NCBI GenBank assembly: GCA_022606425.2
Contig: JAHDVF020000172.1
Span: 806,001 to 870,000 of the forward strand
Source: Lepidostoma basale
Lineage: Eukaryota > Arthropoda > Insecta > Trichoptera > Lepidostomatidae
Direction of reading: 5' to 3'
Length of the DNA stretch: 64,000 nucleotides
Shown one piece after another: positions 43,331 through 53,564 of this stretch (position 1 is the stretch's first letter; every line of letters starts with the position of its first letter). The notes beneath the pieces were generated by a model that made no database searches, was not told the DNA's origin, and saw nothing but the letters and a program-made list of their open reading frames with translations. Position numbers and translations under genes: made by a program.

Positions 43331-44055
43331 CTTATTAAAGAAAAATGACCAATACAAGTATCCATAATCTTTTCATTTACCATCTTAACTGCTTAGCAGT
43401 TGATAGTTGATGCTATTGACAGGACTTATATTATAGATATAAATGATCCCCCCCCCCCTAGATATAATATATAGTTTCTCCATTTGTGACTGCTCCCGAA
43501 AATTCAAATAACATATTTCAGTGGCGAAGTCAAAAAAGTTACCCTTTAGACCAACTAATACTGGGCGCTAGTAGAAATGCGCTGGACATAATGCAGGTGA
43601 CACTCGTTTTTTTATCCTTTGGAATTACACTTTTGTCAAAATCGCGGAGGATACTGAAATGGATGCCTGAATAAATCCGCCATTACAGGTGCAATCAAAG
43701 GCACGAAGGTGGGCAATTACTGTCTCATTATTATATAGAATTATGCAATTAAAACCCCTGGCAAAAAGCACGAGCTGTTAACTACAGCGCACGGAAAAAC
43801 TTCAGACATATTTTCGCAAATTCAATCCCGTAGGCTATACGGCTGTCGTCCAATTATCGAGACGAATGCTTGTGCTAATGGACATTAATTTGTCCCCGTT
43901 TGTCCCTGCTTTCAGAGGCCTGTAATCGCGTTCTAGGAACGCTCGGGCGGCGAGGCACAGAGCCGGGCGGCGAACCACCACAGCATCAGCTGTGCGTACT
44001 AGGGCTTGGGTTCGATGGGTTCCATCGATCTTAAAACAGTGCATCTTTCAAAACA
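43330..44055. other. Single-copy island, GC-rich in part
   Basis: C run at 43448-43458. 43680-44030 is the most GC-rich part of the window (cgctcgggcggcgaggcaca) and is not repeated. An open minus-strand frame of 69 codons has no motif. Confidence 0.35.
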
Positions 44056-44059
44056 AAAC

Positions 44060-44605
44060 AAACAAACAAACAAACCATCGCACCGTTTCACCGCAGGGGT
44101 AGGCAGAGAGAATGGACCGCCACACTACTCTATCCTGGCACACCTCTCTAGTTTCCTCCACATTCATACAACGAGTCATACACGCACGTCGATTCCTCCG
44201 ACTTCTAACATGACCAACCTTTAAAATTTGATTAATTTGGTCATGCCATGTTTTCCTCGGTCTGCCTCGACTTCGTACCCCATTTACATCATTAACGTAT
44301 ACTTTCTTATCCATTCTTTCTCCATCCATGCGTTCCATATGTCCGAACCAACGCAGCGATCCTTTCATAATTTTGTTCATTATACCTTCTTCCGCTCTAC
44401 ATTCCTTTCTTATATCAGCATTTGAGATTCTGTCGTATATCGTTCTACCACACATACGTCTTAGGGACCTCATTTCTACCGCATTTATTCTACTCTCATC
44501 CTTCTTCTGCCAGTTCCATGCTTCGCTTCCATACATTAGGGTTGGGACCAGAACTCCATTGTGAACGGCCGTTTTCGCTTTCATTGATTCATTTGGCATC
44601 AAAGT
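44060..44605 (-). mobile_element. RTE1, CAA-tail subfamily, young copy
   Basis: An open minus-strand frame spans it: NESMKAKTAVHNGVLVPTLM, YGSEAWNWQKKDESRINAVE, GSLRWFGHMERMDGERMDKK, ending WRSILSAYPCGETV. Tail aaacaaacaaacaaac at 44056. Nearly identical to 35500-36010; truncated near 44605. Confidence 0.9.
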
Positions 44606-44734
44606 TTTTAAAAACTGTATCTTAAATATCTTCATAATTTTTTTTTTATGTTTCAATCGTAGGGATTGATTTGCAGCAAGTCTAAGATCTTTTGCTGGTT
44701 CTGGGGAAGCACTTGGGACTTTAATGCAGTAGTT

Positions 44735-44805
44735 TCACACTGTCATCGCCTGGAATAGAGCTCGTGATCATTGGTGTGGCATCCACTCTGCCACGAATGT
44801 CATCT
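44735..44805 (-). mobile_element. tRNA-derived SINE fragment
   Basis: cactgtcatcgcctggaata and tccactctgccacgaatgtc retain the B-box and A-box regions in minus orientation. The body is absent. It lies next to a full copy in the same orientation. Confidence 0.65.
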
Positions 44806-44875
44806 TGTATTACTATTATACAATTAGTATATTACTTGAGTCCATTTCTTTTGGTTATTTCGTGTATTTTTTTTC

Positions 44876-45106
44876 CTTGTATACAACTGGTCGTTTGAAC
44901 CTAATTACTGTATACAATGTATTTTTTAGCTATTATATTGATTCTTATGACATGTGATATATAGTCAATCTATCGCCATTTTATTGTCACAACAATTCTA
45001 CATCAGAGCAAAGACAGTGTGACAATCACACTGCCATCGCCGGGAATCGAACCCGGAACCTTCGGAATGGAAATCATAGCTCTTACCACTCTGCCACGAA
45101 GGTCGA
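44876..45106 (-). mobile_element. tRNA-derived SINE, full length
   Basis: Minus-strand head gaccttcgtggcagagtggt at 45106, intact B box GGTTCGATTCCC, body acaataaaatggcgatagat, end gtatacagtaattag. A best-preserved reference copy for the family. Confidence 0.85.
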
Positions 45107-45139
45107 CGTATTGTATGTTTAATGATTACTGCGCTTATG

Positions 45140-45230
45140 TTTATGAATTATTATACTTACTTCCTCTGGCCATACAACTCTTGAAGAGTTTTAGCCTCAT
45201 TGATGATTTTCCGCCAAGTTCCTGAATTAT
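45140..45230 (-). mobile_element. RTE-like family L, extreme 3' end
   Basis: Minus strand TWRKIINEAKTLQELYGQRK and a stop. Same end type as 47772, which has AWRKIIKEIIGSRSN. Confidence 0.5.
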
Positions 45231-45234
45231 TATA

Positions 45235-45740
45235 CGTATTTTTAACTTATATATAAAGACAAAAGGGCTTGTACGAAATACGTTATAATTTCGATGTAAA
45301 AATGTCTTATGTAAACGGCCCTGACGCTGGTAGCGGCGGCCCGCCTGCATTCATCCTGGCGTATGGTGTATGTGTTACATCAGTCAACCGGCGATGTGCG
45401 TGTCCCTTGCATTATAGAACGGCTTTGTCGCTTAGCGCTGAGGTCATTTTTTGTGTGAAATGCATCACATTGTTGCAGTCTTCTATGATACTAATATCAT
45501 TTACCATTAAACGGGCTACTCTTACGTGCTTTTACGAACAATTGTTCCTGTAAAAAACCTGATTAATATTTTAAGACTACACATGAACTAAATCGACAAA
45601 AAATTTATACATTTCTTTATGTTGTCTGAACCATTAAAAAGAAAATTAAGAATTAGTTATTGTAAAGTGTTTTTGTTGTTAATTGAAAATTCTTAGTAGA
45701 AGCATCTTGAAATAATGCGTAAAAAAACTATTTAGTTTCA
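45235..45740. other. Single-copy island
   Basis: 45269-45553 is open for 94 codons with GC-rich start (cctgacgctggtagcggcgg) but no recognised motif and no repeat partner. Could be an exon or chance. Confidence 0.3.
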
Positions 45741-45835
45741 ATTAATGCGAATGAAAACGTCTGTTTTCTAGAAGTTTTGTTATATTTTATGTGAATGACA
45801 AGTTTTGCCTTTATAATTATTGTATAATAAAACTC
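45740..45835 (-). repeat. Family E left arm
   Basis: atgcgaatgaaaacgtctgt, tctagaagttttgttatatt, atgtgaatgacaagttttgc. Followed directly by an RTE1 piece. Confidence 0.65.
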
Positions 45836-45844
45836 ACCATACGT

Positions 45845-46720
45845 CGGTCTTCCTATATTTCCCGTTTCGTTTACATCATTTGTGATTTCTTTACCAAATT
45901 ATTAGTCCATTTAATCTATCCATGTATTTAAACCATCCAAATAAATCATTTTTAATTTTGTTTTAACGTTTTCATTTGCACTGCATTCACTTCATATACG
46001 AGTATTTACATTGACACTCCATCATAAATGGATTTATCACACATTCGTCGTAAGAGATCTCATTCATACAATTTATCTTTATTTTGATAGCTGTATGCTT
46101 TACTTCCTTGCGTAAATGTCTGAACAAGAACACCATTTGTGGAATGCCATCTTAAATTTTTAAGTGGTTATTGTTGCATTTAAGATTTTTTAATTTGATT
46201 TTGTTTGCGATGACAATTTTAATAGCACCAATTATTTTGTTGCTTGTGCCAACCCTTCTTTCAAAATCCCTCTACACTTGCCTTCTTCTTCTTCTTCCTC
46301 AGCCTATTCCTGTTCACTCCTGGACAAAGGCCTCCTCCATTCACTCCCATGTCACTCTGTGCAGACTGCATCCAGGTTATTCCGACAAGTCTGTTCAGGT
46401 CATCCTTCCACCGTAGTTGCGGTCGTCCTGCACTTATTTTTGCCGTCCACGATCTCCAAGTCAGCAGTCTTTTTGTCCACTTTTCATCTGAGCATCTGGC
46501 TACGTGACCCGCCCATTGTCATTTTAGAGTCGCCACCCGGTGGATGATGTCAGTGACCCTTGTTCTTTGCCTACACTTGTCTACCCTTTGTAAACATACT
46601 TCCTAAATATAAAAATTGATATACTTTTTCTAGAATCACCATTCGCGCCAATATTGCAGACTGTCATGCCTTCTTTTTTTCGAAAATCATTACCTTAAAA
46701 TATAATACGTAACTTAATCA
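45845..46720 (-). mobile_element. RTE1, old copy interrupted by family J
   Basis: Order of cggtcttcctatatttcccg, gatgacaattttaatagcac, ccaacccttctttcaaaatc, then after 46580 gtaaacatacttcctaaata follows the RTE1 minus strand. The segment 46281-46570 is foreign. Confidence 0.7.
46281..46570 (-). mobile_element. RTE-like family J inserted into RTE1
   Basis: Minus strand: WAGHVARCSDEKWTKRLLTW, SAGRPQLRWKDDLNRLVGIT and WMQSAQSDMGVNG, tail CTTCTTCTTCTTC at the left. Flanked by CTACACTTG at 46272-46280 and 46571-46579, a 9-base or longer target duplication. Confidence 0.8.
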
Positions 46721-46734
46721 TTTCTTTCTTAGCC

Positions 46735-47040
46735 TTTCACATTGCGTTAAAAAGATCTTCTGCTTCATGGTTAAAATCCAATCTTCATAGATGGCGCTAG
46801 TGTGTAGATTGAAACTACCATGTAAAGGGTGGTGTTACAGATTAACATATATACAACTTCCTAAAATTTGTCAGACATGGTGGTCATAAGAAAAGGTGGA
46901 ATGGGGAATGTTGTATTACATAAAGCGTGCGCTTCACCCAACCAATGGCAGGTCATAAGTCCTGTAAACACCTCGATCACCATATTCTGTTTCCAATTTG
47001 CATCTTCGTCTTTATTGAGATACAATTAATCCTTTAACCA
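46735..47040 (+). repeat. Family F interspersed repeat, copy 4
   Basis: gcctttcacattgcgttaaa, catagatggcgctagtgtgt, aatttgtcagacatggtggt, gagatacaattaatccttt. The terminal palindrome is missing. Confidence 0.75.
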
Positions 47041-47044
47041 TTTC

Positions 47045-47655
47045 TGTTTGTAGGCGTATAACATTAGCTGTACTTTTAATAACATTGTACGAGTATATAT
47101 GTGTTTATGGAAATTATAATGGTGGTGTATAAATAAGTAGTGGTAAGCGGCGTGGATTGGTCAAGAACCGATCATAATTTAGTTCTTCGAGTTCCCCGTT
47201 ATACTCAACTGTTTAAACTCTATTAAAGCAAGCATGTAACGTAATATAATTATAGATAAGAGTAATTGAATTGATAAAGCTGATGGCGGCAGGCGGTTAA
47301 CGGTTCTAACATGACATGAAAATGTTGTACATAAGGGAATCTAATTTACTGTGTATTTACTCCACACCGATTATATGCCCGTCGAGAAAAGCTACATAAT
47401 TACACGAACGGAAAACACTGTTTAAGAAATTTGTTCCAGTACGTGTGAGTAACATGCTGCATTGCATACTTACTTATTAGTCTACTTTGTGATATGATGC
47501 GACATGTATGTATTGCGCATCCAGGGCCGTCTTATTGTGTGGATTTCTAACGTATGAGGCGAGGGTTCTAGATTTTTAATAGAAATTAAAATTGATTCTA
47601 CGGAAATTATTTGCAATTGACTTATGAATTAAATGTTTTTTTATTCATTTATGAG
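47045..47655. other. Unassigned DNA
   Basis: No repeat or coding signal seen; mixed composition, apparently single copy. Confidence 0.4.
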
Positions 47656-47771
47656 TTAATTTATCTCGACATGTTTCGGAGGCTTTACAATTTCATCATC
47701 GGGAGACAATATAAACTATATCGTTCTTCCAATGATATAGTTTATATCGTTCTTCCGATGATGGAGGTGTA
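47656..47771 (-). repeat. Family B-like foldback with hammerhead-like core
   Basis: Minus strand: UUGUCUC, CCGAUGA (U4 to C), extra U, a mispaired stem II ending CCUCC, GAAAC, AU, GUC, GAGAUAA. The two flanks give a 7-bp stem I (one G-U). The facing copy starts at 47755 (ccgatgatggagg) and is interrupted by an RTE-like insertion. Confidence 0.6.
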
Positions 47772-48110
47772 CTTAATTACTTCTACTTCCTATGATTTCC
47801 TTGATGATTTTTCGCCAAGCTCCTCGATCCTGTGCCTTTTGCTCCCAGCAGTCCGATTCACCCAGCCTAGCCAGGTCAGCCAGAACATTGTCCATTAGGC
47901 GCTGTCTAGGCCTTCCTAAAGGTCTTACTCCAGTCGGTCTAGGCGCGTACAGGGTTTTGATTTCTCTGGTCTCTTCGGCTCGGCATACGTGCCCAATCCA
48001 TACTAGGCGACCGGGTCTCACGGTTTTTATTATAAAGGGCTGCCGGGTCATCGTACGGATCTCATGGTTTGTCCTATGCCTCCAAGTTCCCGCTGAAATA
48101 CATGGTCTGG
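47772..48110 (-). mobile_element. RTE-like family L inserted in a hammerhead-like element
   Basis: A 92-codon minus-strand frame: VRPGRLVWIGHVCRAEETRE, GVRPLGRPRQRLMDNVLADL and AQDRGAWRKIIKEIIGSRSN. Flanked by GATGATGGAGGTGTA (47757-47771) and GATGATGAAGGTGTA (48111-48125), a 15-base target duplication with one difference. Confidence 0.85.
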
Positions 48111-48136
48111 GATGATGAAGGTGTAATGCCAGAAAA

Positions 48137-48364
48137 TTGAAAACTGAAAAAAACAGTGTTCTAATTCATAAACAATTCGGCATTAGGCGAAGATTAGTTG
48201 AGCTAAAGCGCAACCCCCGGTCAAATTTAGGAGATCGGGCTTTCGTAGTGGCTGGTCCGTCTGCCTGGAATATGTTTCCTGCACGCCTCAGATGCGTTGA
48301 CAATCCGACAGATTTTAAAGCTCACCTAAAACCCACATTTTCAAAATATCGCATAAAATGTTAA
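48137..48364 (+). pseudogene. CR1-like non-LTR C-terminus
   Basis: Frame: QFGIRRRLVELKRNPRSNLG, DRAFVVAGPSAWNMFPARLR and DNPTDFKAHLKPTFSKYR. The GDRAF-VAGP-WN-LP series is the conserved end of CR1/L2-type reverse-transcriptase proteins. No polymerase domain is left. Confidence 0.75.
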
Positions 48365-48900
48365 CAACGGTTATCTGATTGCTGGTGTCAGATACAGCTC
48401 TCATGTGAATGAAGTGAGCTATTCACGAAAACGGGGTTATACAAATTAGCCTGATTATTATAATATTATTATGGAATTCCACAGTGTTAGCGCCTTAAGT
48501 TTAACTGAAGTTATTTGCGTACCGACAGCGTAGTAAAGGTCTGTTACTATTAAATTTAATTAACTCAACATTCACATATGTATCACCCTGATAATCATGG
48601 GCAAGATAAAGAGACGGGAGTAGGCAGTTGTCCTGACTACAAAATATAAGGGGTTAGATAGGAATGAGGACAGTTGAGGGCCTATTTCGACTGGTGCAGG
48701 ACATATGGATTCCCTACAATGATCGTTAATGTTGAAGCAGATTTGACACGACACCAAAAGTAAAATAAGAATCACATCGAAGATGGATGTTGCAATGTCT
48801 GAATAATATATTATACAAAAAACACTGACATTCTCTTGGCTCCGCTAATCATTCTAACAAACATAATATCACTCACAAAATTAATATATCAACCAAAGCA
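48365..48900. other. Unassigned DNA
   Basis: No repeat family or coding motif recognised. A 67-codon minus-strand frame (48572-48775) lacks motifs. Confidence 0.35.
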
Positions 48901-48904
48901 AAGA

Positions 48905-49450
48905 TGCCGCCCTAAATTATGGAGGTGAAGCTTGGAGTTGGTTAAATAATAATGAAAGTATGATAAATGTCGTAGAAATAAGATCAATGAAAAGAATGTG
49001 TGGAAAATGATGTACATATGATACATTAAATTTCACAATTATTGTTGTCATTCGCGTTAAATCAGATAATCTGGAGTTAAATTTAATTTTTATTTATTTA
49101 TAAATATAAATATACCCACTAAAGCAAAGATGCCAGTACATAAGAATGAAAGTAGGATTAATGCCGTAGGAATGAGATCAACTGGAAAATATTATAGAAT
49201 ACCGAACGACGAAATGAGAAAGAAATGTAAGGCAGATGATAACATCATAAACAAATTTAAAAAAGGATCCTTTTGATGGTTTGGACACATGGAACAAATG
49301 GACTAAAGAAGAGTTATTTAAATGTTGTATACAAGCAGTATGAGTGAAAAGAGAAGCCGTAGAAGATCAAGGAAAACATGGCATGACCAAATATATCAAA
49401 TACTAAACGGTGGCCACAGGGAAACGGCGTGATGGTTAGTTAGTTAGTTA
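48905..49450 (+). mobile_element. RTE1, two decayed pieces in tandem
   Basis: ggaggtgaagcttggagttg and tgtcgtagaaataagatcaa at 48930-48990; then gccgtaggaatgagatcaac, gatggtttggacacatggaa and the TTAG tail at 49432. The start segment ccaaagcaaagatgcc appears in both pieces. Confidence 0.65.
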
Positions 49451-49454
49451 ACTT

Positions 49455-50145
49455 TTTATGACGATTATTATTCATGTCTTTATACAGGGTTCAATATAAA
49501 CTTACCCGTTAAATTATCATTTGTATCACATAAGAAACTATATAATTTATGATACTTGGTTATCGACAGTTTTTGGTCTTACTTTCATTTCCGAAAAATC
49601 ATTATTTTCCTTTGCCGCTTTCTAATAATAACAAGGTAACCACATACGGGGATGATTATTGATTAGATTATCGAAACTATGAATTGAAACTATTATTAAT
49701 TACCAGCGAAGCCCTGATTTAATATCGGGAAGGGTCAATTCATTACTTTTTCTATAACATGCATACAATACCGACAAGTCCAGACATCATTACAAAGCAT
49801 TGCATTTTTCCAGGAACTGGTACAATACAGGCACAATCGTTAATCTGGTATACGTCTATCCGGTATGCAGTAACAAAGAAAGTAGAATAGAGTTTGTTGT
49901 AGAAGTGTAACGTTTTAAATAACCAGCATATTTTATATCAATTAAAAAAGCTTTTGCACTTTTGGTAAACATGTGTCAATCGATAAATATCTTGGTAGAT
50001 TTTGAAATAGAAAACATTGTAGCAATGTTACATAATGTTATCAAATCAAGGTAACCAAGAATTTGTACATGTGATGGGCTTTGAAAGATTTTTGATATTT
50101 CACATTTAAATAAATACATATACTTATGCCTTCCCGAAATTAATT
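49455..50145. other. Unassigned DNA
   Basis: No shared repeat, RNA gene or coding motif seen. Confidence 0.4.
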
Positions 50146-50149
50146 ACTT

Positions 50150-50820
50150 TTATTATGGATAACTAACCAACTGAAAACTACCTAACCAAGACGCCGTCTC
50201 TCCGAAGGGGTAGGCAGAAATAATGGATTGCCATGCCTTTCTTTCCTGACGTATCTACTTATCTCGCTTCCTCAACATTCATTTATCATGTCATGCGGAT
50301 TCGATTTTCTCCGACTCATCACTTGGCCGACATTAAATATTTGATTTATTTTATCGTTCCACGTTTTACTAGGTCTTTCTCTATTTCTAGTCCCATTTAC
50401 ATCATTCACATTTTTTTTCCATTCTTTCCATGTGTCCACACCATCTCAATGTTCCTTATTTTGTTTATAACACTTTCATTCGCACTGCATTCACTTCTTA
50501 TGTACGGATTTCCATTCGACAGTCTATCATACACAGATTTTCTACATATTCGTTAGATATTCGAGATGTTAATTCTTCTGCATTTATTTTACTTTAATCC
50601 TTCTTTTGCCAGTTCCATTCTTCGCTTCCATACGTAAGCGTTGGTACAAGAACACTATTGTGCATTGCCATTTTAACTTTTTGGATAGGTTTTTTTTTTG
50701 CGATGACAACTTTAAGTGCACCATTCACTTGTTTGCCTGCCCCAACCCTTTTTTCAATATTCCTTTCCACTCACCCATATTTTGTAAACATGCTACATAC
50801 ACATACAAACTCATCTACAT
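50150..50820 (-). mobile_element. RTE1, TTAG-type subfamily, long copy
   Basis: ccgtctctccgaaggggtag at the 3' end; ttcttttgccagttccattc, ccattttaactttttggata, gtttgcctgccccaaccctt follow the order of the 20403 copy. Frame destroyed. It faces a plus-strand RTE1 piece across about 40 bases. Confidence 0.8.
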
Positions 50821-50861
50821 AAAAAAAAATATATTCGAATTGAAATAGAATGCGTCCTAAA

Positions 50862-51152
50862 TAAAATTAATAAAGAGTCACTAAGATGGTTTGGAAATAT
50901 ATGGAACGATTGGATGTAGGAAGAATGGTTAAAAAGATATATGGAAGTAGTGCAAATGGAAAAAAGTAGTCGCCAAGGAAGAGAAGAAAGGCGGCCATGT
51001 TCGGAGTCGCAAAAATTGACGAGCGTGCTTGTTACGGTGTGTAAAAGAGTCGCAAGAGTTATGTCAGGATAGAATAGTTTGGCGGTCCGCCCTCTTTGTC
51101 TATTCCTCCGGGAAACGCCGTGATGGTTCATTAGTTAGTTAGTTATGTTAAT
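50862..51152 (+). mobile_element. RTE1, decayed, plus strand
   Basis: aagagtcactaagatggttt, ggaagaatggttaaaaagat, cgccgtgatggttcattagt and the TTAG tail. Abuts the next element of opposite strand. Confidence 0.7.
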
Positions 51153-51480
51153 TTCTCGGTGCAACATCCCGGTGTGGGACTTGGCCTCCTCCAAAACGGT
51201 CCTCCACTGACTTCTGTCCCTGGCCATCTCTCTCCATTCCCCGGCTACTTCCAGTTTCTTCCAATCTTCTTCCACGCAATCCGCCCATCTTTTCCTCAGT
51301 CTGCCTCTTGGTCTCTTTTCGCGGGGCACCCATCTGGATATAATTTGTGGTGTTTTACCCTCTGAAATTCTTTCTTGTTTTACAGAATCTCACTACTTTT
51401 TCCTGGTTTATCAGTACTTCAAGTTCAGGGTTTCTTTTTATTCTGTAAGTCCCAGCGTGGGTCCAATTTTTTTTCTTATT
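51153..51480 (-). mobile_element. RTE-like family M, 3' end
   Basis: Minus strand: RPRGRLRKRWADCVEEDWKK, then EVAGEWREMARDRSQWRTVL and EEAKSHTG, the usual basic/Trp block and DR--WR end. Upstream, ttttcctggtttatcagta may continue it. Only copy in the window. Confidence 0.75.
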
Positions 51481-51629
51481 AGTTAGTTATGTACATAGAA
51501 TAATTTAGAAATGTATTGCAAATATATATGACAGGGTTTTAAAACAATTTTAATTCAATTTAACAATTCATGAATATTGGTATTTAAAATGGTAAAAATG
51601 TTAGGTTTCAAAGAATTCTGTTTAATTTT

Positions 51630-51775
51630 AGTGTGATACGTTTCACTTCGGTAGGGTTTTATCACGTTGAATTGCAAGACATGTGACGCCTATTAAATAA
51701 AAATAATTAATCGACATTATATATTTAAAATGAAATTTTTGTTATTGTGCAGGAAACAATAAACGTATGATATTA
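51630..51775. repeat. Family E, decayed
   Basis: gtgatacgtttcacttcggt, gcaagacatgtgacgcctat, tgtgcaggaaacaataaacg. Low identity but correct order. Confidence 0.35.
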
Positions 51776-51877
51776 TTTTAATTAAATAATAATAATAATG
51801 ATAATCTTTGTACAAAATTTCACTTTATACATTGTTTAAGAATATATTTTTTAGAAAAAAATAAAAATATTAATTGC

Positions 51878-52205
51878 ATAGTTTCCACGGAGGGCGGAAA
51901 GAGATAATGGACCGCAACACTTCTATCATGATATGCTTCTCTATTGTCTTCTAAATTTCTATATACGTAGAATGTAATGCACGCAAGAAAATGTTTCCGA
52001 ATCTTTTATTAATTGCATGAATTCAATTACTAATTTTTTTCCTTGGAGTTCCTCGTTTCATTGATCTTTTTACATAATTATTATAATATATACATTCTTC
52101 ACAGTCCTACGCAAGTGAATTAACCATATTATTGAATTTTTCTTTATTTTGTTCAACAGGGCTTCCTTTTCCATACTTTCCATAATACGCATTGCACACC
52201 TTTAA
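51878..52205 (-). mobile_element. RTE1, heavily decayed
   Basis: agataatggaccgcaacact, cgtagaatgtaatgcacgca, ttttccttggagttcctcgt and ttattttgttcaacagggct match the RTE1 minus strand loosely. Confidence 0.5.
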
Positions 52206-52458
52206 ATACATTTTGGAGGAAAGAAATTTGCCGAAAATTGGAAATTAAAAACGCTTCAGAAGACTTTATTCCTACATGAGATAACAAAGAAACTGACTGC
52301 TTTGAATGAACTTGGAAATGTCATTTTTTAAACGAATCATAATTCATTTATATTTACAAGGTATCTGTTTTGTATGAAGATCTTTATACTGTACGTGGAT
52401 GTGAATAGACGATAAATAGATCAGTGGTAGTACAAGACGATTACGTATATTATTTGTT

Positions 52459-52563
52459 CACGCACAAAGGTGCATTAAGGCATTAAACGATCAATAAATA
52501 AATATAAAATATAAAATATTATATATTTATTGGTTATCTCATGCCCTAATGTACCTTTGTGTG
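52459..52563. repeat. Short foldback element, about 105 bp
   Basis: cacgcacaaaggtgcattaa on the left and aatgtacctttgtgtg on the right are imperfect inverted repeats, continued inward by aataaata and tatttatt. No second copy found here. Confidence 0.6.
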
Positions 52564-52737
52564 ATTAAAAAATGATGATTTAATTAAACTTAATATTTTA
52601 TGAAATATGTTGAATTCTGCACTGCAATTAAGTTCTCCCTAGGTACCTTTTATTCTTAATTAATGGTATAATGATAATGGTATAATAAAAATTCTGGAAT
52701 ATAATATAAAACAATAAAAACATGTCAGAGTTATTTT

Positions 52738-52990
52738 TCTTTTAAAAGATCTGACGATCTGTTAATCAGAAATTATTATGTATCCCGAGATGAGGAGGTC
52801 CAATTGGTCCTTTATATCATAGGCGGTCTTCCAGATGGACGGGTTCCGGTGAGAATTTCGACTATCACTATCCATTCTGGATACAAGGTTCCTACATCAA
52901 ACTTAGTCCCATATTCATCTTCTTTCTAATTTAGTTTTTCTTATTTTTATTTTACGGGCACGATCTGGGTGAATTTTCGGTAAAATGGAT
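52738..52990 (-). mobile_element. RTE-like family Z, 3' end
   Basis: agatctgacgatctgttaat, cataggcggtcttccagatg, ctatccattctggatacaag parallel 18260-18440. Frame broken. Confidence 0.6.
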
Positions 52991-53010
52991 AATAATCCGA
53001 TAATAATAAA

Positions 53011-53165
53011 TCGGGTGGTGGTCTAGGGGATAGAACGCTTGGCTCCTGATCCAGGGGACATGGGTTCAAGCCTGGACACGACCAGATTCATTCTTCATAA
53101 TAATGAGCTATTTTCTGCTCACATTGAAGATTGCAATAATAAATTCTAATATCATTGATTTAAAT
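53011..53165 (+). mobile_element. SINE2, tRNA-like head, complete
   Basis: gggtggtggtctaggggata resembles an A box (TGGTCTAGGGG), and atgggttcaagcctgg a B box (GGTTCAAGCC). The body contains tgagctattttctgctcaca and ends ttctaatatcattgatttaa. Different from the other SINE in every part. Pieces at 18214, 54981 and 56603 belong to it. Confidence 0.7.
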
Positions 53166-53239
53166 CCTTGGTATTAGTCTTTTTAAAAAAAAAAAAAAAA
53201 AATTGGACCTTCATCTCAGGTCTGTCTCAACAGCATATG

Positions 53240-53560
53240 TCTTATAATTTTTAAAACTGTTAAATTAAAATAACTTTGTTTTTATATCACAATTGTATAT
53301 TATTCTACGCGACAGCTGTTTCATCAACCTATGTTGACATCATCAGGTATTACAATAATATATCAAATGTCAAATTTTCGTGATTTTTCGAATCTTTATG
53401 TGTATGTTCCCATGTCAATTTGAATAATTTTTTTGATATTATTTTAAAGTTCTTGCTGAAATTGAGTTAAGTTATTTTAATTCAACAGTTTTAAAATGTT
53501 ACGATATCATAGTGTTTCGGCCAAAACAATGCACTATATAATTGTTTACCGTGCTGTTAA
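53240..53560. repeat. Family A, long form with internal segment
   Basis: Left arm ttaaaactgttaaattaaaa to catcatcaggtattacaata. The internal segment ttcgtgatttttcgaatctt is shared with 62170-62215. Right terminus agtgtttcggccaaaacaat. The long form may be closer to a parent element than the short foldbacks. Confidence 0.8.
53308..53350 (-). ncRNA. Hammerhead-like motif, family A long form
   Basis: Minus strand: CUGAUGA, extra U, stem II GUCAAC-AUAG-GUUGAU, GAAAC, AGCU, GUC. Core complete. Stem I weak as in other A copies. Confidence 0.55.
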
Positions 53561-53564
53561 TACA

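Noticed and set aside
45019..45225. Open frame beginning MTITLPSPGIEPGTFGME
   Set aside because: It is the translated complement of the SINE B-box region; a common artefact of tRNA-derived SINEs.
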